Assembly: GCA_916048095.2 (NCBI GenBank)
Contig: OU696570.1
Coordinates: forward strand, 7,630,928 to 7,694,927
DNA from: Sacculina carcini
Taxonomy: Eukaryota; Arthropoda; Thecostraca; Sacculinidae
Direction: 5' to 3'
Length of the DNA: 64,000 nucleotides
The position numbers and the translations under genes were made by a program. A model generated the notes under the pieces. It ran no database searches. It saw only the letters and a program-made list of their open reading frames with translations, and was not told where the DNA came from. This document shows, in pieces, positions 1-13,819 of the stretch; position 1 is the stretch's first letter; each line of letters starts with the position of its first letter.

Positions 1-1462
1 TCAGAGGGTCTGTTCCTCCGTGGGCATCAAGGTCTTTCATGAGATTCGCCACTTCTTTTGATCGGAAGGCAATGCCTTTGATTTTCGGGGCGAGGACAGA
101 TGAATCGTCAGACGGAATAGACCCTTGACATTGCTTGGTATTGAAGTAATCCATAAGCAACTCTGCCTTATCTGTTGGGTTGATTTTGAGCTCACCGTTC
201 GCTGAAAATATAGGAGGGACAGACAGGTCATGTCCAAACACTGACGATTTCAACGTTGACCACCATTTGTGGGCGTCATTGGCAGATGTAAGCTTTTCAG
301 CAAGTTTCTTTGAGTGACGTGTTTCCGCTTCTGAATACACATGCTCAGCATGCCGTCTGGCCTCAGTGTAGACATTCCATGAATCGGCTGAGCGTGATTG
401 GAGCCACTTGTGGTAAGCCTCCTGCTTGGATTCACGTGCGCTGCGACATTCGTTGGTGAACCAGGCTTTGTCATCAGAGCGAAAACGTATTTTTTTAGTA
501 GGCACTCTCCTTGAGATGACATCGGTAATGTATTTGTTCAATGCATCGATGGGGCATTCCTTCTGCTGCAGATTTGAAACTTTAATTGCTTTCAATTCAT
601 CATTCACCTTCACCCAGTCAACATTGTTCTTCATGTGCACGAGCCTTGAAATCGTGTAAGGAGAAACCTTCTGTCTCAATGTCAACTTCACGGACAGAGA
701 CGAGTGATCTGAACTTCCTATTGGAGCTTCCACGTTTACACTCACGATATCTGAGACGTCCGTCATAACCAAGTCCAAACAGTTTCCCGCTTGATGTGTG
801 GGACCGGACACCATTTGGGAGCAGCCAGAAATGTTGCAGAAATCATATTCTGCTCTACCATGAGCGTATGTAGATGTCGACAAGAGCCACTCACGGTGAT
901 GGGCGTTCATGTCTCCCACAAATACAAATGCTGACTTGGTGTCCTTCTCCTGAATTGTTGACATGGCTGACAAGAGACATTCGTAGATAGAGTCGTTACT
1001 GTCTGGATTTCGGTAGGCTCCAAAGATGTAAAAATTCATCAAGGCGGTGTTGACACGCATCAGCATAAATTCATGACAAGTGCAGTCGTGCGCTGTAATT
1101 ATCGTTGCTGAAAAGCCTTTGCGTACGTACACTGCCATGCCACGCCGCCTGTTTTTTGAGTCACTTTTGATTAGCAATGGCTTACTGAAACCTGGCATCA
1201 AGAGCTCAGATTGGTCCCGATAATCGGACACAAGCGTTTCGGCACAGATAACGATGTCCTTGGAGCGACTGGCTGCTGTCAAATCTCTGATGTTCTTATA
1301 CAAGCCCCTGATGTTGGCGAAAAGTATATTTGAAAATCGTTTTTGTGGTCGAGCAGGACCGGGATTCATTTCAACATCGCCACACATCATCAGCAGAAAC
1401 GACAAATCCACGGTGTGAGAAGGCACACACACAACGCAAAGCAGACATACAAATAAACACAT
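1..1462 (-). CDS. LINE ORF with N-terminal 2A-like peptide and AP endonuclease (partial, runs off window)
   Basis: The frame is open from an ATG at 1462-1460 to the window edge (about 487 codons). The N terminus is short, hydrophobic and Cys-rich, and it leads into LLMMCGDVEMNPGP. The DVExNPGP core of this stretch (about 1384-1355) is the signature of 2A peptides, which make the ribosome skip a peptide bond. A non-LTR retrotransposon AP endonuclease follows: ILFANIRGL near the start, CAETL, FVFVGDMNAHHREWL in the middle, and SDHSSLSV near the end of the domain. The frame then enters the linker before the reverse transcriptase, and the window ends there. No stop or frameshift was found, so this part looks recent. 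2A motifs are known in APE-type LINEs of several invertebrates. The exact clade (Jockey/CR1/Rex group) is uncertain, and an internal ATG at 1369 is an alternative start. Confidence 0.85.
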   Translation of the reverse strand, partial: MCLFVCLLCVVCVPSHTVDLSFLLMMCGDVEMNPGPARPQKRFSNILFANIRGLYKNIRDLTAASRSKDIVICAETLVSDYRDQSELLMPGFSKPLLIKSDSKNRRRGMAVYVRKGFSATIITAHDCTCHEFMLMRVNTALMNFYIFGAYRNPDSNDSIYECLLSAMSTIQEKDTKSAFVFVGDMNAHHREWLLSTSTYAHGRAEYDFCNISGCSQMVSGPTHQAGNCLDLVMTDVSDIVSVNVEAPIGSSDHSSLSVKLTLRQKVSPYTISRLVHMKNNVDWVKVNDELKAIKVSNLQQKECPIDALNKYITDVISRRVPTKKIRFRSDDKAWFTNECRSARESKQEAYHKWLQSRSADSWNVYTEARRHAEHVYSEAETRHSKKLAEKLTSANDAHKWWSTLKSSVFGHDLSVPPIFSANGELKINPTDKAELLMDYFNTKQCQGSIPSDDSSVLAPKIKGIAFRSKEVANLMKDLDAHGGTDPL

Positions 1463-1810
1463 AATGCACGACGCATGCGAACACAAAAACACAACACATA
1501 ACACATGCATACGAAATTTCACAACAAAAAACAAGCATACAACACACACAATACAAAGCAAACATACACACAAATACACACACAAGAAAAACACTAGAAA
1601 ACACATGTGAGAACAATATATTGAGAGCTCATTGTTAAACACATATCGCAAGGCAAAATGTCCAATGGGGGACCACAAAGACAGAGTATGAGAGCAACAC
1701 AGAATTAGTTGGCACCTCAGTGCGAGGAAAGAGCTGGGCGCTGACGGAAAACGGGAAAACCGGCCGTTAGCCGTCGGGGCGGGGCTACAATTTTCGGCCC
1801 GCCACATCAA
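1463..1810 (-). other. Probable 5' leader of the 2A LINE
   Basis: This is non-coding sequence upstream of the 2A LINE frame. It is CA-rich next to the ORF and becomes GC-rich at about 1720-1800. The element's 5' border cannot be fixed because no target duplication is visible; 1811-2179 is A+T-rich with no recognisable gene. Confidence 0.35.
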
Positions 1811-2559
1811 CAAAACAGACATGAGACAGAAAATAATACATATATCCATGAACAACACTTATATTTATAGACAAAGTTAAATTAAATAATATACAAACTG
1901 AACTGAAAAGTGACGAAAAAGAATGTGATGAGAGAATTCAGCAGGAAGATTGCAAAGCAACTATGGCTGCGAACCCTGATTCTCAATCACATTCAGAAAC
2001 AAAATATAAAAATTCAAATATATAACCTGAAATAAAAGAAAGATTAATTGACTTAAAAGTCTTAAACTTAGACTTAACAGTCTTAAAAGTAAATGAATGA
2101 GCTCGCAAGAAGAAAATATCCGCCTTTAAAAAGGCAAATATTATCAATGAACAAAACGTGTAATGAAAAATCAAAATAACTGTATACTTATGTTCGTAAG
2201 GTCATCGTTGTATTGGATAGTCTCGGAGTCAAAGTGATTTGCGTTATTTCTGATAACAATTCTGTTAATCGCAGTGCGATGTCGATGTTTGCCAATCCCC
2301 CTCGTATGTCGATTGTTTATCAGCATCCGGTCAGCTCAGATCGACCTCTGTTTTTCATGTTTGATTCGGTGCATATTTTGAAATGCATCCGCAATAATTG
2401 GCTCAACAAAAAGGATTCACTCAAATCCTTTGTATTCCCGCATTATTCTGATTTTTCTAAGTCATTGTCTGCTTCATTCAACACTGTTGATAATTAACTT
2501 CCTCCTCGCCTCCTCCGAATGAAATCCTACTCATCTTTATCCTCTGAGCTGCACAAACA

Positions 2560-2897
2560 TTTCCTTTCCTTGGCCTCAGAGTCTTCTTAAGTTTACTTGT
2601 TTGCAATGCTATAATTGAACACACAAAGAATGAACACACAAAGAGATGGAGGAGGTGGGCTTTTAGTCGCCTATTGAAACACACAGCGGGTACGGCGGCA
2701 GTATTCTTATCCACTACCGCAGGAACGAGCATGATTTCTCCACATGCCAGTGCGTTTTATATGAGCCAATTACAAGAAAACATCCAATAACACGTGCTCT
2801 TCATCTCTGTGGGGCATCTCGTGTTATTTTTCTCACTTATACAGCCTTACATTTTAATAGTTATCCACGCCGATTGCCTGTGTTTCTGTATGTACGA

Positions 2898-2961
<64 letters not shown>

Positions 2962-3800
2962 TAGTAGTGGTATTGACATGTGCTGCAATCGCAATCACAA
3001 AGTTGCACTCGTTATTGCAACATGTGAGAAAAATTGAACTAGATATGGACAAGACAAGAAAGCGTGCAATATAACAGGATACAAGCAAACTCCTACGGCA
3101 ACGCTCCACTAAATATTTCGGTAGTATTATAATTACCGTAAAACCTTTGAATCATATTTATTGTTCTTGATTGTTATTTATTACTTATTTATTGATATTT
3201 ATTCTTATTTATTGATGGCTGTTATTTACTTAATGACATATTTATTGTTGATTGTTTTTATTGATTGAGGAACGTGGGCGGAGTGACATTATGGATTGTT
3301 ATCGGATGATGGTTTATTATTGATTGTTATTTATTTATTATTTTCTTTCCAACTCTCTTTCTAGGCTTTTTTCTTTTCGAACTCTCTTTCTCTCCGAATC
3401 TTTTGGGCGCTTCCGGTACATGGGGCCACCTTAGGGTGGTAAGGGTGCTTGCACTCTTCCCATGCTACTGGATTTGCCTGTAATTAATAAAATTGATTTA
3501 TTCTTCCTATTGATATTGATTTAATCCGTTTTTCCTTTTATTTAATGATTTATCTCTTTTTCGCACATTTTAGTTACATATTCCGGACTCATAATTGCTA
3601 CATGTTTGTGTTTCTGTTCTGCGCTGCATGTTTTTACTTCACCCAACCTGCACAATTGACCCAATTTCCCACTTGCTCCAGTATTATTTTGCGTGTCGCC
3701 CTTGTAACTATTGTGTGCGCTATATTTAATACATGTTTGTGGTTGTTGTTGTTGTTGAGAAGTTGTATACGTTGGAGGCTGATTCATTGTTGAAGTTTTC
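2560..3800. mobile_element. Insertion inside the P element, ending in a LINE-like (TTG)n tail
   Basis: This segment separates two halves of the P transposase. It holds a TG microsatellite (2903-2959) and an A+T-rich stretch of degenerate TTATTGATT-like repeats (about 3150-3350). At its right end is a GCGCTATATTTAATACATG motif followed by a (TTG)n run (about 3712-3760). The same motif-plus-tail combination ends the LINE at 16.3-17.9 kb, so the right part is probably a 5'-truncated LINE 3' end. The left border is not resolved. Confidence 0.4.
2903..2959. repeat. (TG)n microsatellite
   Basis: 57 bp of uninterrupted TG dinucleotide. It produces spurious Cys-Val and His-Thr reading frames on the two strands. 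Confidence 0.95.
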
Positions 3801-4988
3801 TTAAGGTTTGTCGCTCAAAGCTGTTCGTCCGTCCAACATCGAAAGACAGAATGTTAAGCTTGTGCTCAATGTTATGAGTGATTATGTAGTGCAGACCCTG
3901 AGATCATTGGGTGTTACGAATAATCTTTATTGCGCTGAAGACACTGCACACTTTATTCAGATAATTTTGAGTTGGTGGACAATTTGCAATTTGCAATTTG
4001 CAAGACACCATATAAAGGCTCGAGGTTGAGAAATGTTTACGCTCATCCGTTGACTGGTTCAGCTGCTGATGCTAGGCATATTTTTTGGAGCATTTTCTGA
4101 AATGGTTGGATCAGTGGAGGTCAGGGAGCAATATGGTCGGCTTGACTAAAGAGACGTTTATGGCTGTGTATCACACAACGCATGCACTTTGTGAAAACAT
4201 GCAGTATTGTGTTAATGAGTTAGGTTTGTCATACATTTTGCCAGGAAAGTTTCAGACGGATTGTTTGGAGGAGCGGTTTGGTCAGTACAGGAGGTTGTCA
4301 GGTTGCACTTATAATATTTCAAATCGTCAATTGTTCGAATGCGAGAATAAAATTAGGGTCAGGTCATTGATTGAGTTAAAATTGCCCGCGCTCAAAGGTA
4401 GTATCACACTAAAAGACGTTACATGCTCACCAGAATACCACCCGGATAGATTGAAACAGGCAGCCGAAGGTTTTATCATTTACATTTGTGGTGCAGACAT
4501 CGAAAATTGTTATAAATATCTCCCTGTCATTGTTTATGTAGCCGGTTTTTGCTCGTATTCTATTGCAAAAATACAACAGTGTGATTCATGCAAAACTATC
4601 TTAACTAAAAAAAATGAAGCAATATCACCAAAACGTTTTTCCTATGTTAAAGGTATAGATAGAGGATGTTTATTTTATCCAAGTGATACCGTTGTTAATA
4701 TAGTCTCGTTTTCTTATTTAACTGTTAAAAATGTTTTGAGTTTAGGGTGTTGTCGACTGTAGGTAGGCAAAGGGAAATTGCTCTTTTTCACATTTTGTAA
4801 CAGCTCAATGACCACGGAATCATCTTTAATACCTCGCATTGTGTTAACAACCATAACCTAGATTCAGTTGTAGAGAAAATTGTGTGGGCGAGTGTGAATG
4901 TTCTTCTTAATAATTATTGTTCCGATCGAAATTCATGTATTTGTGCCAAAAATTTGAAACGTAAACTATCTACGTTGTCTCGTGTGTA

Positions 4989-5405
4989 GTTGTTGTATGC
5001 CTGTGATGTGCCTATGTTGTTATAAATATATTCAGTTATTCCATTTGCAATTGTATTTGAAGCTTTTTGTGTTGGTCACATGATTTACCAAGTCAGTTGA
5101 GCCGGAATGCCAGTCAAACACCCGCACTAACACACAAGTTCAAATAGCAACGCGTATCGCCCGTACGAGTCAATGGCCAATGCTGAATGACGTCATACTT
5201 TCGTGAAAGAGCCTGTATCTAGGTGGCGTTGGCTGTAAGTGTATATGAGCGTGCGTTTGAATGGTGGATTGTTCGGTTTGCCGACTGCGCGTGCCACATG
5301 ATGGCGTCATGTTTCGGGGAGTCGTTGTGTGAGCGTTGTGTGGTGTGGTCCGTGTGCGGTGTTTTGTGGGCGTGCGTTGGGCTGTAATGCCCCCGCGCGC
5401 CCGTC
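4989..5405. other. Gap between P element and hAT element
   Basis: No gene is seen. The right half is GC- and TG-rich. The string CTAGGTGGCG occurs at about 5219-5228 and recurs elsewhere in the window. The last bases before 5406 are the pre-insertion flank of the hAT element. Confidence 0.4.
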
Positions 5406-5413
5406 TTCTAATA
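5406..5413. repeat. Left target-site duplication of the hAT element (TTCTAATA)
   Basis: 8 bp, identical to 16254-16261 and directly abutting the CAGTG terminus. Confidence 0.85.
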
Positions 5414-5673
5414 CAGTGATAGTCAACCTGGGTGCATGGTGCACCCCAGGGTGCATGATTTTTTTCAAAGGGTACATGGAAATAATGGGGTACATGGAGG
5501 GGTACATGACAAGGTGTGAGTGAATTGTAAATGTACGTGTGCACGGCTGAGCGTGTCCTTGAGCGCGTTACTGGAGGTGTAATGTCTGCGCGTGCAAGTG
5601 AACAGGTGTGTGTGTGTGTGCGCGCGCGCGCTACTGGAGTCGTCCCGAATATCTGCGCGTGCAAGTGAACATA

Positions 5674-5675
<2 letters not shown>

Positions 5676-5765
<90 letters not shown>

Positions 5766-5785
5766 TGTGTTTGTGTGTGTGTGTG

Positions 5786-5839
<54 letters not shown>
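5676..5839. repeat. (TG)n array upstream of the LINE
   Basis: About 160 bp of TG with a few TA, TT and GC interruptions. Just before it, a 20-bp string (TCTGCGCGTGCAAGTGAACA) occurs twice, at about 5585 and 5652. Confidence 0.95.
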
Positions 5840-5841
<2 letters not shown>

Positions 5842-6054
5842 TTTGAGTTTTGCCTTCGACGGTGTTGGACGTGTTTTTTGGTGCTCCTGCTGGTATCCCT
5901 GGTGTCTTGTTTGTGTGCGTTGTTCTTTCTTGTGTTCGTCTCAGTTTCCCTCGAATACGTTGGGGGAGATTACTATCAGTGGAAAGGTGTAGTGCGTTGG
6001 TGATCGTTCAACTCCCTTGTCAGTGAGCGAGGATTACCCCTGTACTCTGCCGCT

Positions 6055-7206
6055 ATGTGTTCGTCGAAAATCGCCGGTATTCAACCCTCCCGGGCGGCCC
6101 TGCCTCCCCCGAACTCTGCCTGCCGCATATGTGCGGATGTGGTGAAAGAGTCGGCGCTGCAATGTGCACAATGCAGCAAATATGTGCACGCAGCATGTGC
6201 CGGATTGCCGCGATACTCAACTCTGCAGTACTTCACAAGCAGAAGTGCCTTTTGCTGCGAAAAATGCGTGGAAGCCCGCCACGAAAACTTGGCCGAGTTG
6301 ATCAAGTGGATGGATACGAGTATTACGATGAGGAGAGAACAACATGGGGAAAATATTGGTAAAAAGCTGGACGACTTGAAGATATACATAGATCACATCA
6401 AAGGTCAAATGAAAGCCTCGGTACAGCCGCCCACACAACACTCGTATGTTGAAACTGCGAGGAATACATGCGACGTCATCGTGAAGCCGGCTGGTGACCA
6501 ACCTGTGTGCAGGAAAAGTATTTCCAACGCTCTCAACAATGTGCCGGTGGTCAATGTCACAAAAACGAAGCAGGGAGCTGTAAAAGTGCGTCTGCCGGAC
6601 CACGAGACCGCGAAGTCAGCCGCGAATGCAATTAATAAAATCCCACAGACGAAGACCTTGATTCCAGACAAGATTCTCCCAAAGTTGACGATCGTAGCGG
6701 TCAGCCGTGACGTAGAAGACGACACGATAACTGAAGCCATCCTCAAGAAGAACGGCAAGGTCGAGACGGCTGTACAAAAGCCCCAGGACTTGAGGCTTCT
6801 GTTCACCAGAAAAACATCCGACTTCTCAAAAACAGTTGTGGTCAGTGTTTCTCCGCGTGTTCGTGAAGCGGTGATGTATGATGGATATTTATATATCGGT
6901 GACAAACGGTGTCGTGTGTACGACCGTTTCTGGATATCCCGTTGTACCAAGTGCCAACGCCATGGACACAAGGCAAAAGACTGCAGGTCAACTCATGCGC
7001 ATTGTGGCTGGTTTGCGGGGGAACACTCGTCATCTTCATGTCCATCAAAAGGTGACTCAATCAAATGTGTTAACTGTGAACGTGGTGGACGAACTGAAAA
7101 TTCTCACTCGGCATTCGACTCTACATGTCCCTGTTTTCTTGCTGCGAGAGACTACCTCATCGCTCGCACCATGACAGTCGCTGATTGTCAGAGCTCGGGA
7201 AACTGA
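6055..7206 (+). CDS. LINE ORF1: PHD-like finger plus zinc knuckles (383 aa)
   Basis: The first ORF of an L2/CR1-like LINE, starting at ATG 6055. Residues about 23-74 form a PHD-like Cys4-His-Cys3 finger (CRIC, CAQC, H45, C48, CCEKC). A short, probably helical linker and a long middle region follow; the middle may be a degenerate RRM-like RNA-binding segment. From about residue 297 comes a CCHC knuckle (CTKCQRHGHKAKDC), then two more irregular Cys/His clusters. Such ORF1 proteins bind the element's RNA and act as nucleic-acid chaperones. The end overlaps the ORF2 frame by 22 nt in a different frame, suggesting reinitiation or frameshifting for ORF2. No stop interrupts it. Confidence 0.85.
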   Translation: MCSSKIAGIQPSRAALPPPNSACRICADVVKESALQCAQCSKYVHAACAGLPRYSTLQYFTSRSAFCCEKCVEARHENLAELIKWMDTSITMRREQHGENIGKKLDDLKIYIDHIKGQMKASVQPPTQHSYVETARNTCDVIVKPAGDQPVCRKSISNALNNVPVVNVTKTKQGAVKVRLPDHETAKSAANAINKIPQTKTLIPDKILPKLTIVAVSRDVEDDTITEAILKKNGKVETAVQKPQDLRLLFTRKTSDFSKTVVVSVSPRVREAVMYDGYLYIGDKRCRVYDRFWISRCTKCQRHGHKAKDCRSTHAHCGWFAGEHSSSSCPSKGDSIKCVNCERGGRTENSHSAFDSTCPCFLAARDYLIARTMTVADCQSSGN

Positions 7207-10148
7207 GTGTGACCAGCCGCCAGGAAGACTCTGCAACAACATCTGTGTGTAGAGAATCAACGTGCATGTTCACAGATAGCCGGAATAACAAGCCGAAGTC
7301 TCGTATAAATTGCGCCATGTGGAACATGAGGTCTGCTCGCAACAAGCTACCACTGGTATGTGACATACTCTCTAATGACATAGATTTCTTCTGCATAGTA
7401 GAATCATGGCTCGCAAACGAGGAGAGTGCCGCCTTTTCTGCAGCCCTACCTGCGAATTTTGCGTCATTACATCACTGTCGTGATACGACCGGTGGAGGTA
7501 TTGTCTTTGTATATAACAAAACATTTGTCGCTTGTAAATTATCACTAGATATAGTCTCGAACACATTTGAGTATCTGTGTGTACGTATTGGGGAACAAGG
7601 CCACCCACAATCATTCTGTATGCTGGTTATATATAGGCCTGGCTATTCATCTGGACCGGGGTTTATTGAGGAGTTTTTCTCAATGGTCGAAATTCTAATT
7701 TCAATGTTTTGTGAAAAATTGTATATATGTGGCGATTTTAATTTTTGGGTGGAGAATCCTCACTTAAAGGCACATACACAATCATTCCTTGAACATATCG
7801 AAATGAGTGGACTCACCAATCATGTACATACGCCTACACACGAACATGGACACACACTTGACCTAATCCTTGCACCGTGTAACCACAGCAGCGCAATCTG
7901 TGATGTTCTTGTTTATCCATATGACAACTATTCCTCGGATCACTGTATTATAAAATTCAAAATTATAAATTCAATTCCTGTAAAAACTATGAAAACAATT
8001 TCATTCTATGATTATAACAACATGAATGTACATATTCTTGGGCATGAGCTCGCTAATAAATTTCATGTATCTCACTATTGCTCAATACCTGTGGACCTGC
8101 TGTACATATATTTCTATCACTCGCTAGCTGAAATTCGTGACAAATGTGTAAGATATGTACATAAACAAATCAAACATGTTGATTCTTCTCCCTGGTTCAA
8201 TGCTCAACTGAACACATTGAAAAGGGTAAAGAGACGACACGAACGTCGCTGGCATCACACACGGTCGCAAGATGACTGGACTCATTTCTGTACAGCTAGA
8301 CGCAATTATGTTGATAGTGTAAATAAGTGTAAGCAATTGTATTATAACAACAAAATCATGCGCTCCCAGCCGGCTGCACTGTGGAAAACACTCAATAATC
8401 TACTGGGCAATAAAATAGAGTCGTACGAGCAACGAGAAAATAACAATGTAAATCCAGACGAGTTTCGTGCTTTTTTCCAGGAGAAAATTGTAAATATCCA
8501 CAACTCAATACAAAATGATAGAACAGCTTGTGATTTCTGTACAGCAGTGACCCCGGCTAAACTGATGTCATTTGATTTAATTGATTATTCTGTTTGTCTG
8601 AGACTAATTATGTCCAGTAATATGCGTTCTAGCCACCTGGATCCAATGAAGATAGACTGTATCAGATCTCATGTACATATTCTAATTCCTTTCATACTGT
8701 ATTTTGTTAATACCTGCCTCCTTCACAATACATTTTTATCATCCAAAGAATCTGTTATCACACCAACTATCAAGAAACCTGGACTGGACGCAAACTGCCT
8801 AACAAACTACCGACCAGTGTCTCAAATTCCCTGGATCTCGAAAATACTCGAATCTGTAATATACTCACAACTTTACGAATTTCTGGAGACAAACCTCATC
8901 TTTCTTCCGCAACAATCAGGCTTTCGAAAAAAACACTCTTGTGCCACTTCACTAATTTGTACATATGATTATTCGCTCACTTCCCTTTTGAGCGGCCATA
9001 ATGTACTTTTTATGCAACTAGACTTCTCGGCGGCATTTGATACAGTGTGCCACGAAATATTGCTGGAAGACTTATCAATGTGCGGTGTATCTGGCGGTGC
9101 GCTCTCGCTTCTTCGAGATTACCTCCAGGGTCGAACGCAAACAGTAATTGTAAATGGAACCAAAAGTCAAGTGTTTCCCTTGCACTCTGGCGTTCCTCAG
9201 GGATCTATTCTTGGCCCACTGCTATATAATGTATATATAATATCATTACGTCATGTCTTAGACAAATTTGGAGTGCAATATCAAATCTTTGCTGATGATG
9301 TTTTAATATTTTTCAAATTTGATAGTTTTGTTCAGGCCATTTCAATTGTAAGCGAACTGTTGCAAAACATCACGCACTGGGCCGCAAACAAGCGGCTCAG
9401 GCTGAACACTGACAAGACCAGACTCATGGTAATAAGCCGAAATGATCCTGTGATTCCTCCCAACTGCCACACGGGGCTGGTAAATGTCACCAAACATCTT
9501 GGCGTAGCAATAGACGATACACTCACGTTTAATGTACATATTTCCCAAATAGTTAGAACTTGTAATTACCACATTCGTCGTATATATTTTATTAGAAAAC
9601 ACTTAACCACTGACGCTACTCTTAAGCTTGCTGACTCTCTCATTCTCTCGCGCATCAGATACTGCTCTGCTCTCTTCCTCAATCTCAACCACAGAACTCT
9701 CCGCAAACTTCAAATTATAAAAAATAAAGCTTGTCGTCTTGTCTTCAATCTTTCTCGACACAGCTCTGTTGTAAAATATCTCATTAAACTAGCCTGGCTC
9801 CCAGTCATGGCTGACATTGAATATAATCTCCTATGTATAGTACACTCTGTTCTTGTACATAAGACACCTGCATATCTATTTGAACTACTAACGAATAAAC
9901 CAATCTCTTCTGTACACAATCTTCGAGTGAATCACATGAACCTTCTGCATGAACCACCTTTTCCTTCTCGACACACACACTACAATCGCTGTTTTCGTTT
10001 GATGGCTCCTAGACTGTATAATAAACTACCAATGTACATAAGATCTGCCTCCTCTGAAGCGTCCTTCAAAAAACGATTGAAGAAATATCTTCTTGATAAA
10101 TCATATGACCGCGAAAGGCTCCTCATAAAACCCGAGTACTCACTGTAA
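7185..10148 (+). CDS. LINE ORF2: AP endonuclease plus reverse transcriptase (about 987 aa, open)
   Basis: An uninterrupted frame encoding the replicase of an L2/CR1-like LINE. The listed start is a TTG at 7185; the first in-frame ATG is near 7266. The endonuclease occupies about residues 40-255, with NMRSARNKL, VESWL, CGDFNFW at about 182 and SSDH at about 250. The reverse transcriptase follows: NYRPVSQIPWISKILE, QSGFRKKHSC, LDFSAAFDTV, SGVPQGSILGPLLYN at about 668, and the catalytic FADD at about 702. A thumb region and the C-terminal basic segment with NKACRLVFN and SRHTHYNRCF follow, where L2/CR1 proteins normally end. The catalytic motifs are intact, so this is the best candidate in the window for a recently active non-LTR element. 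Confidence 0.93.
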   Translation: MSELGKLSVTSRQEDSATTSVCRESTCMFTDSRNNKPKSRINCAMWNMRSARNKLPLVCDILSNDIDFFCIVESWLANEESAAFSAALPANFASLHHCRDTTGGGIVFVYNKTFVACKLSLDIVSNTFEYLCVRIGEQGHPQSFCMLVIYRPGYSSGPGFIEEFFSMVEILISMFCEKLYICGDFNFWVENPHLKAHTQSFLEHIEMSGLTNHVHTPTHEHGHTLDLILAPCNHSSAICDVLVYPYDNYSSDHCIIKFKIINSIPVKTMKTISFYDYNNMNVHILGHELANKFHVSHYCSIPVDLLYIYFYHSLAEIRDKCVRYVHKQIKHVDSSPWFNAQLNTLKRVKRRHERRWHHTRSQDDWTHFCTARRNYVDSVNKCKQLYYNNKIMRSQPAALWKTLNNLLGNKIESYEQRENNNVNPDEFRAFFQEKIVNIHNSIQNDRTACDFCTAVTPAKLMSFDLIDYSVCLRLIMSSNMRSSHLDPMKIDCIRSHVHILIPFILYFVNTCLLHNTFLSSKESVITPTIKKPGLDANCLTNYRPVSQIPWISKILESVIYSQLYEFLETNLIFLPQQSGFRKKHSCATSLICTYDYSLTSLLSGHNVLFMQLDFSAAFDTVCHEILLEDLSMCGVSGGALSLLRDYLQGRTQTVIVNGTKSQVFPLHSGVPQGSILGPLLYNVYIISLRHVLDKFGVQYQIFADDVLIFFKFDSFVQAISIVSELLQNITHWAANKRLRLNTDKTRLMVISRNDPVIPPNCHTGLVNVTKHLGVAIDDTLTFNVHISQIVRTCNYHIRRIYFIRKHLTTDATLKLADSLILSRIRYCSALFLNLNHRTLRKLQIIKNKACRLVFNLSRHSSVVKYLIKLAWLPVMADIEYNLLCIVHSVLVHKTPAYLFELLTNKPISSVHNLRVNHMNLLHEPPFPSRHTHYNRCFRLMAPRLYNKLPMYIRSASSEASFKKRLKKYLLDKSYDRERLLIKPEYSL

Positions 10149-11836
<1,688 letters not shown>

Positions 11837-12263
11837 TTGTTTCCTAATTCTGTCTTCTATGTGTATGTGCTTCATGCGTGTGTTTTCCGTTCTTGTGTCT
11901 GTATGTTTCTCCATTGTATGCTGTATGTGTGTTGTGTTGAGCTCTGTTATCTGTGTTTATGTGTCTGTTGTGTTGTGTTCTCTGTCTATTTGTTTGAGTG
12001 TATGTCTTTGTGTGTCTGTTATGATGTGTTTTCTGGTTTGTATTTGTGTCTCCATTGTGTTGTGATTTGTCAATCTGAGTGTATGTCGCTGTATGTTTGC
12101 TGTGTTGTCTTAATGTGTTGTATGTTGTGTTGTCTTCTGTGCTGTATGTCTGCTGTACTATCTTATTCAATATGTATGTGTGTGTGCGTGTGTATTTTTG
12201 TGTTTCGGAGTATGTAAACGTGAGTGTATGTTTGTGTTTGTGCGTATATGTACTTGTCTGTTT

Positions 12264-12294
<31 letters not shown>

Positions 12295-12343
12295 AGGTGA
12301 GTGTGTGTGTTCGTGATTGTGTATGTGTATGACTCTTGTGCTT

Positions 12344-12388
<45 letters not shown>

Positions 12389-12460
12389 TGTGTGTGAGCG
12401 CTTTTGAGACCCTCGGGTGAAAAGCGCGATATAAATGTCTTAATGTAATGTAATGTAATG
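11837..12460 (+). other. 3' UTR of the L2 LINE with terminal stem-loop and (TGTAA)n tail
   Basis: A TG-rich 3' UTR. At 12398-12405 and 12420-12427 the arms GCGCTTTT and AAAAGCGC pair perfectly around a 14-nt loop. GATATAAATG and three to four TGTAA units (12441-12460) follow. A 3' stem-loop plus short tail repeats is the feature L2-clade reverse transcriptases recognise on their template RNA, and (TGTAA)n is the tail reported for eel UnaL2. Confidence 0.75.
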
Positions 12461-12461
12461 T

Positions 12462-13819
<1,358 letters not shown>

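Larger units (their letters stand above)
2180..4988 (+). pseudogene. P-element-like (THAP9-type) transposase, broken
   Basis: Pieces of one P-superfamily transposase lie in order. 2180-2497 has the RNase-H-like segment with SDNNSVN and FDSVHILKCIRNNWLN, which resembles the family's characteristic D-H-NIRNNW stretch. 3805-4080 continues with PSNIERQNVKLVL and a TAHFI-WW segment. 4085-4762 has the C-terminal domain with TKETFMAVYHTTHALCENM and GKFQTDCLEERFGQYR. A frame-shifted tail is readable to the stop near 4988. Breaks include an insertion of about 1.2 kb after 2498, a frameshift near 4080 at a T-run, and another near 4735. No THAP finger was found upstream and no terminal inverted repeats were identified. 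The P superfamily is widespread in animals; this copy cannot make a functional enzyme. Confidence 0.8.

Noticed and set aside
6081..6971. Minus-strand frames opposite LINE ORF1
   Set aside because: They are antisense shadows of a gene with clear domains on the plus strand.
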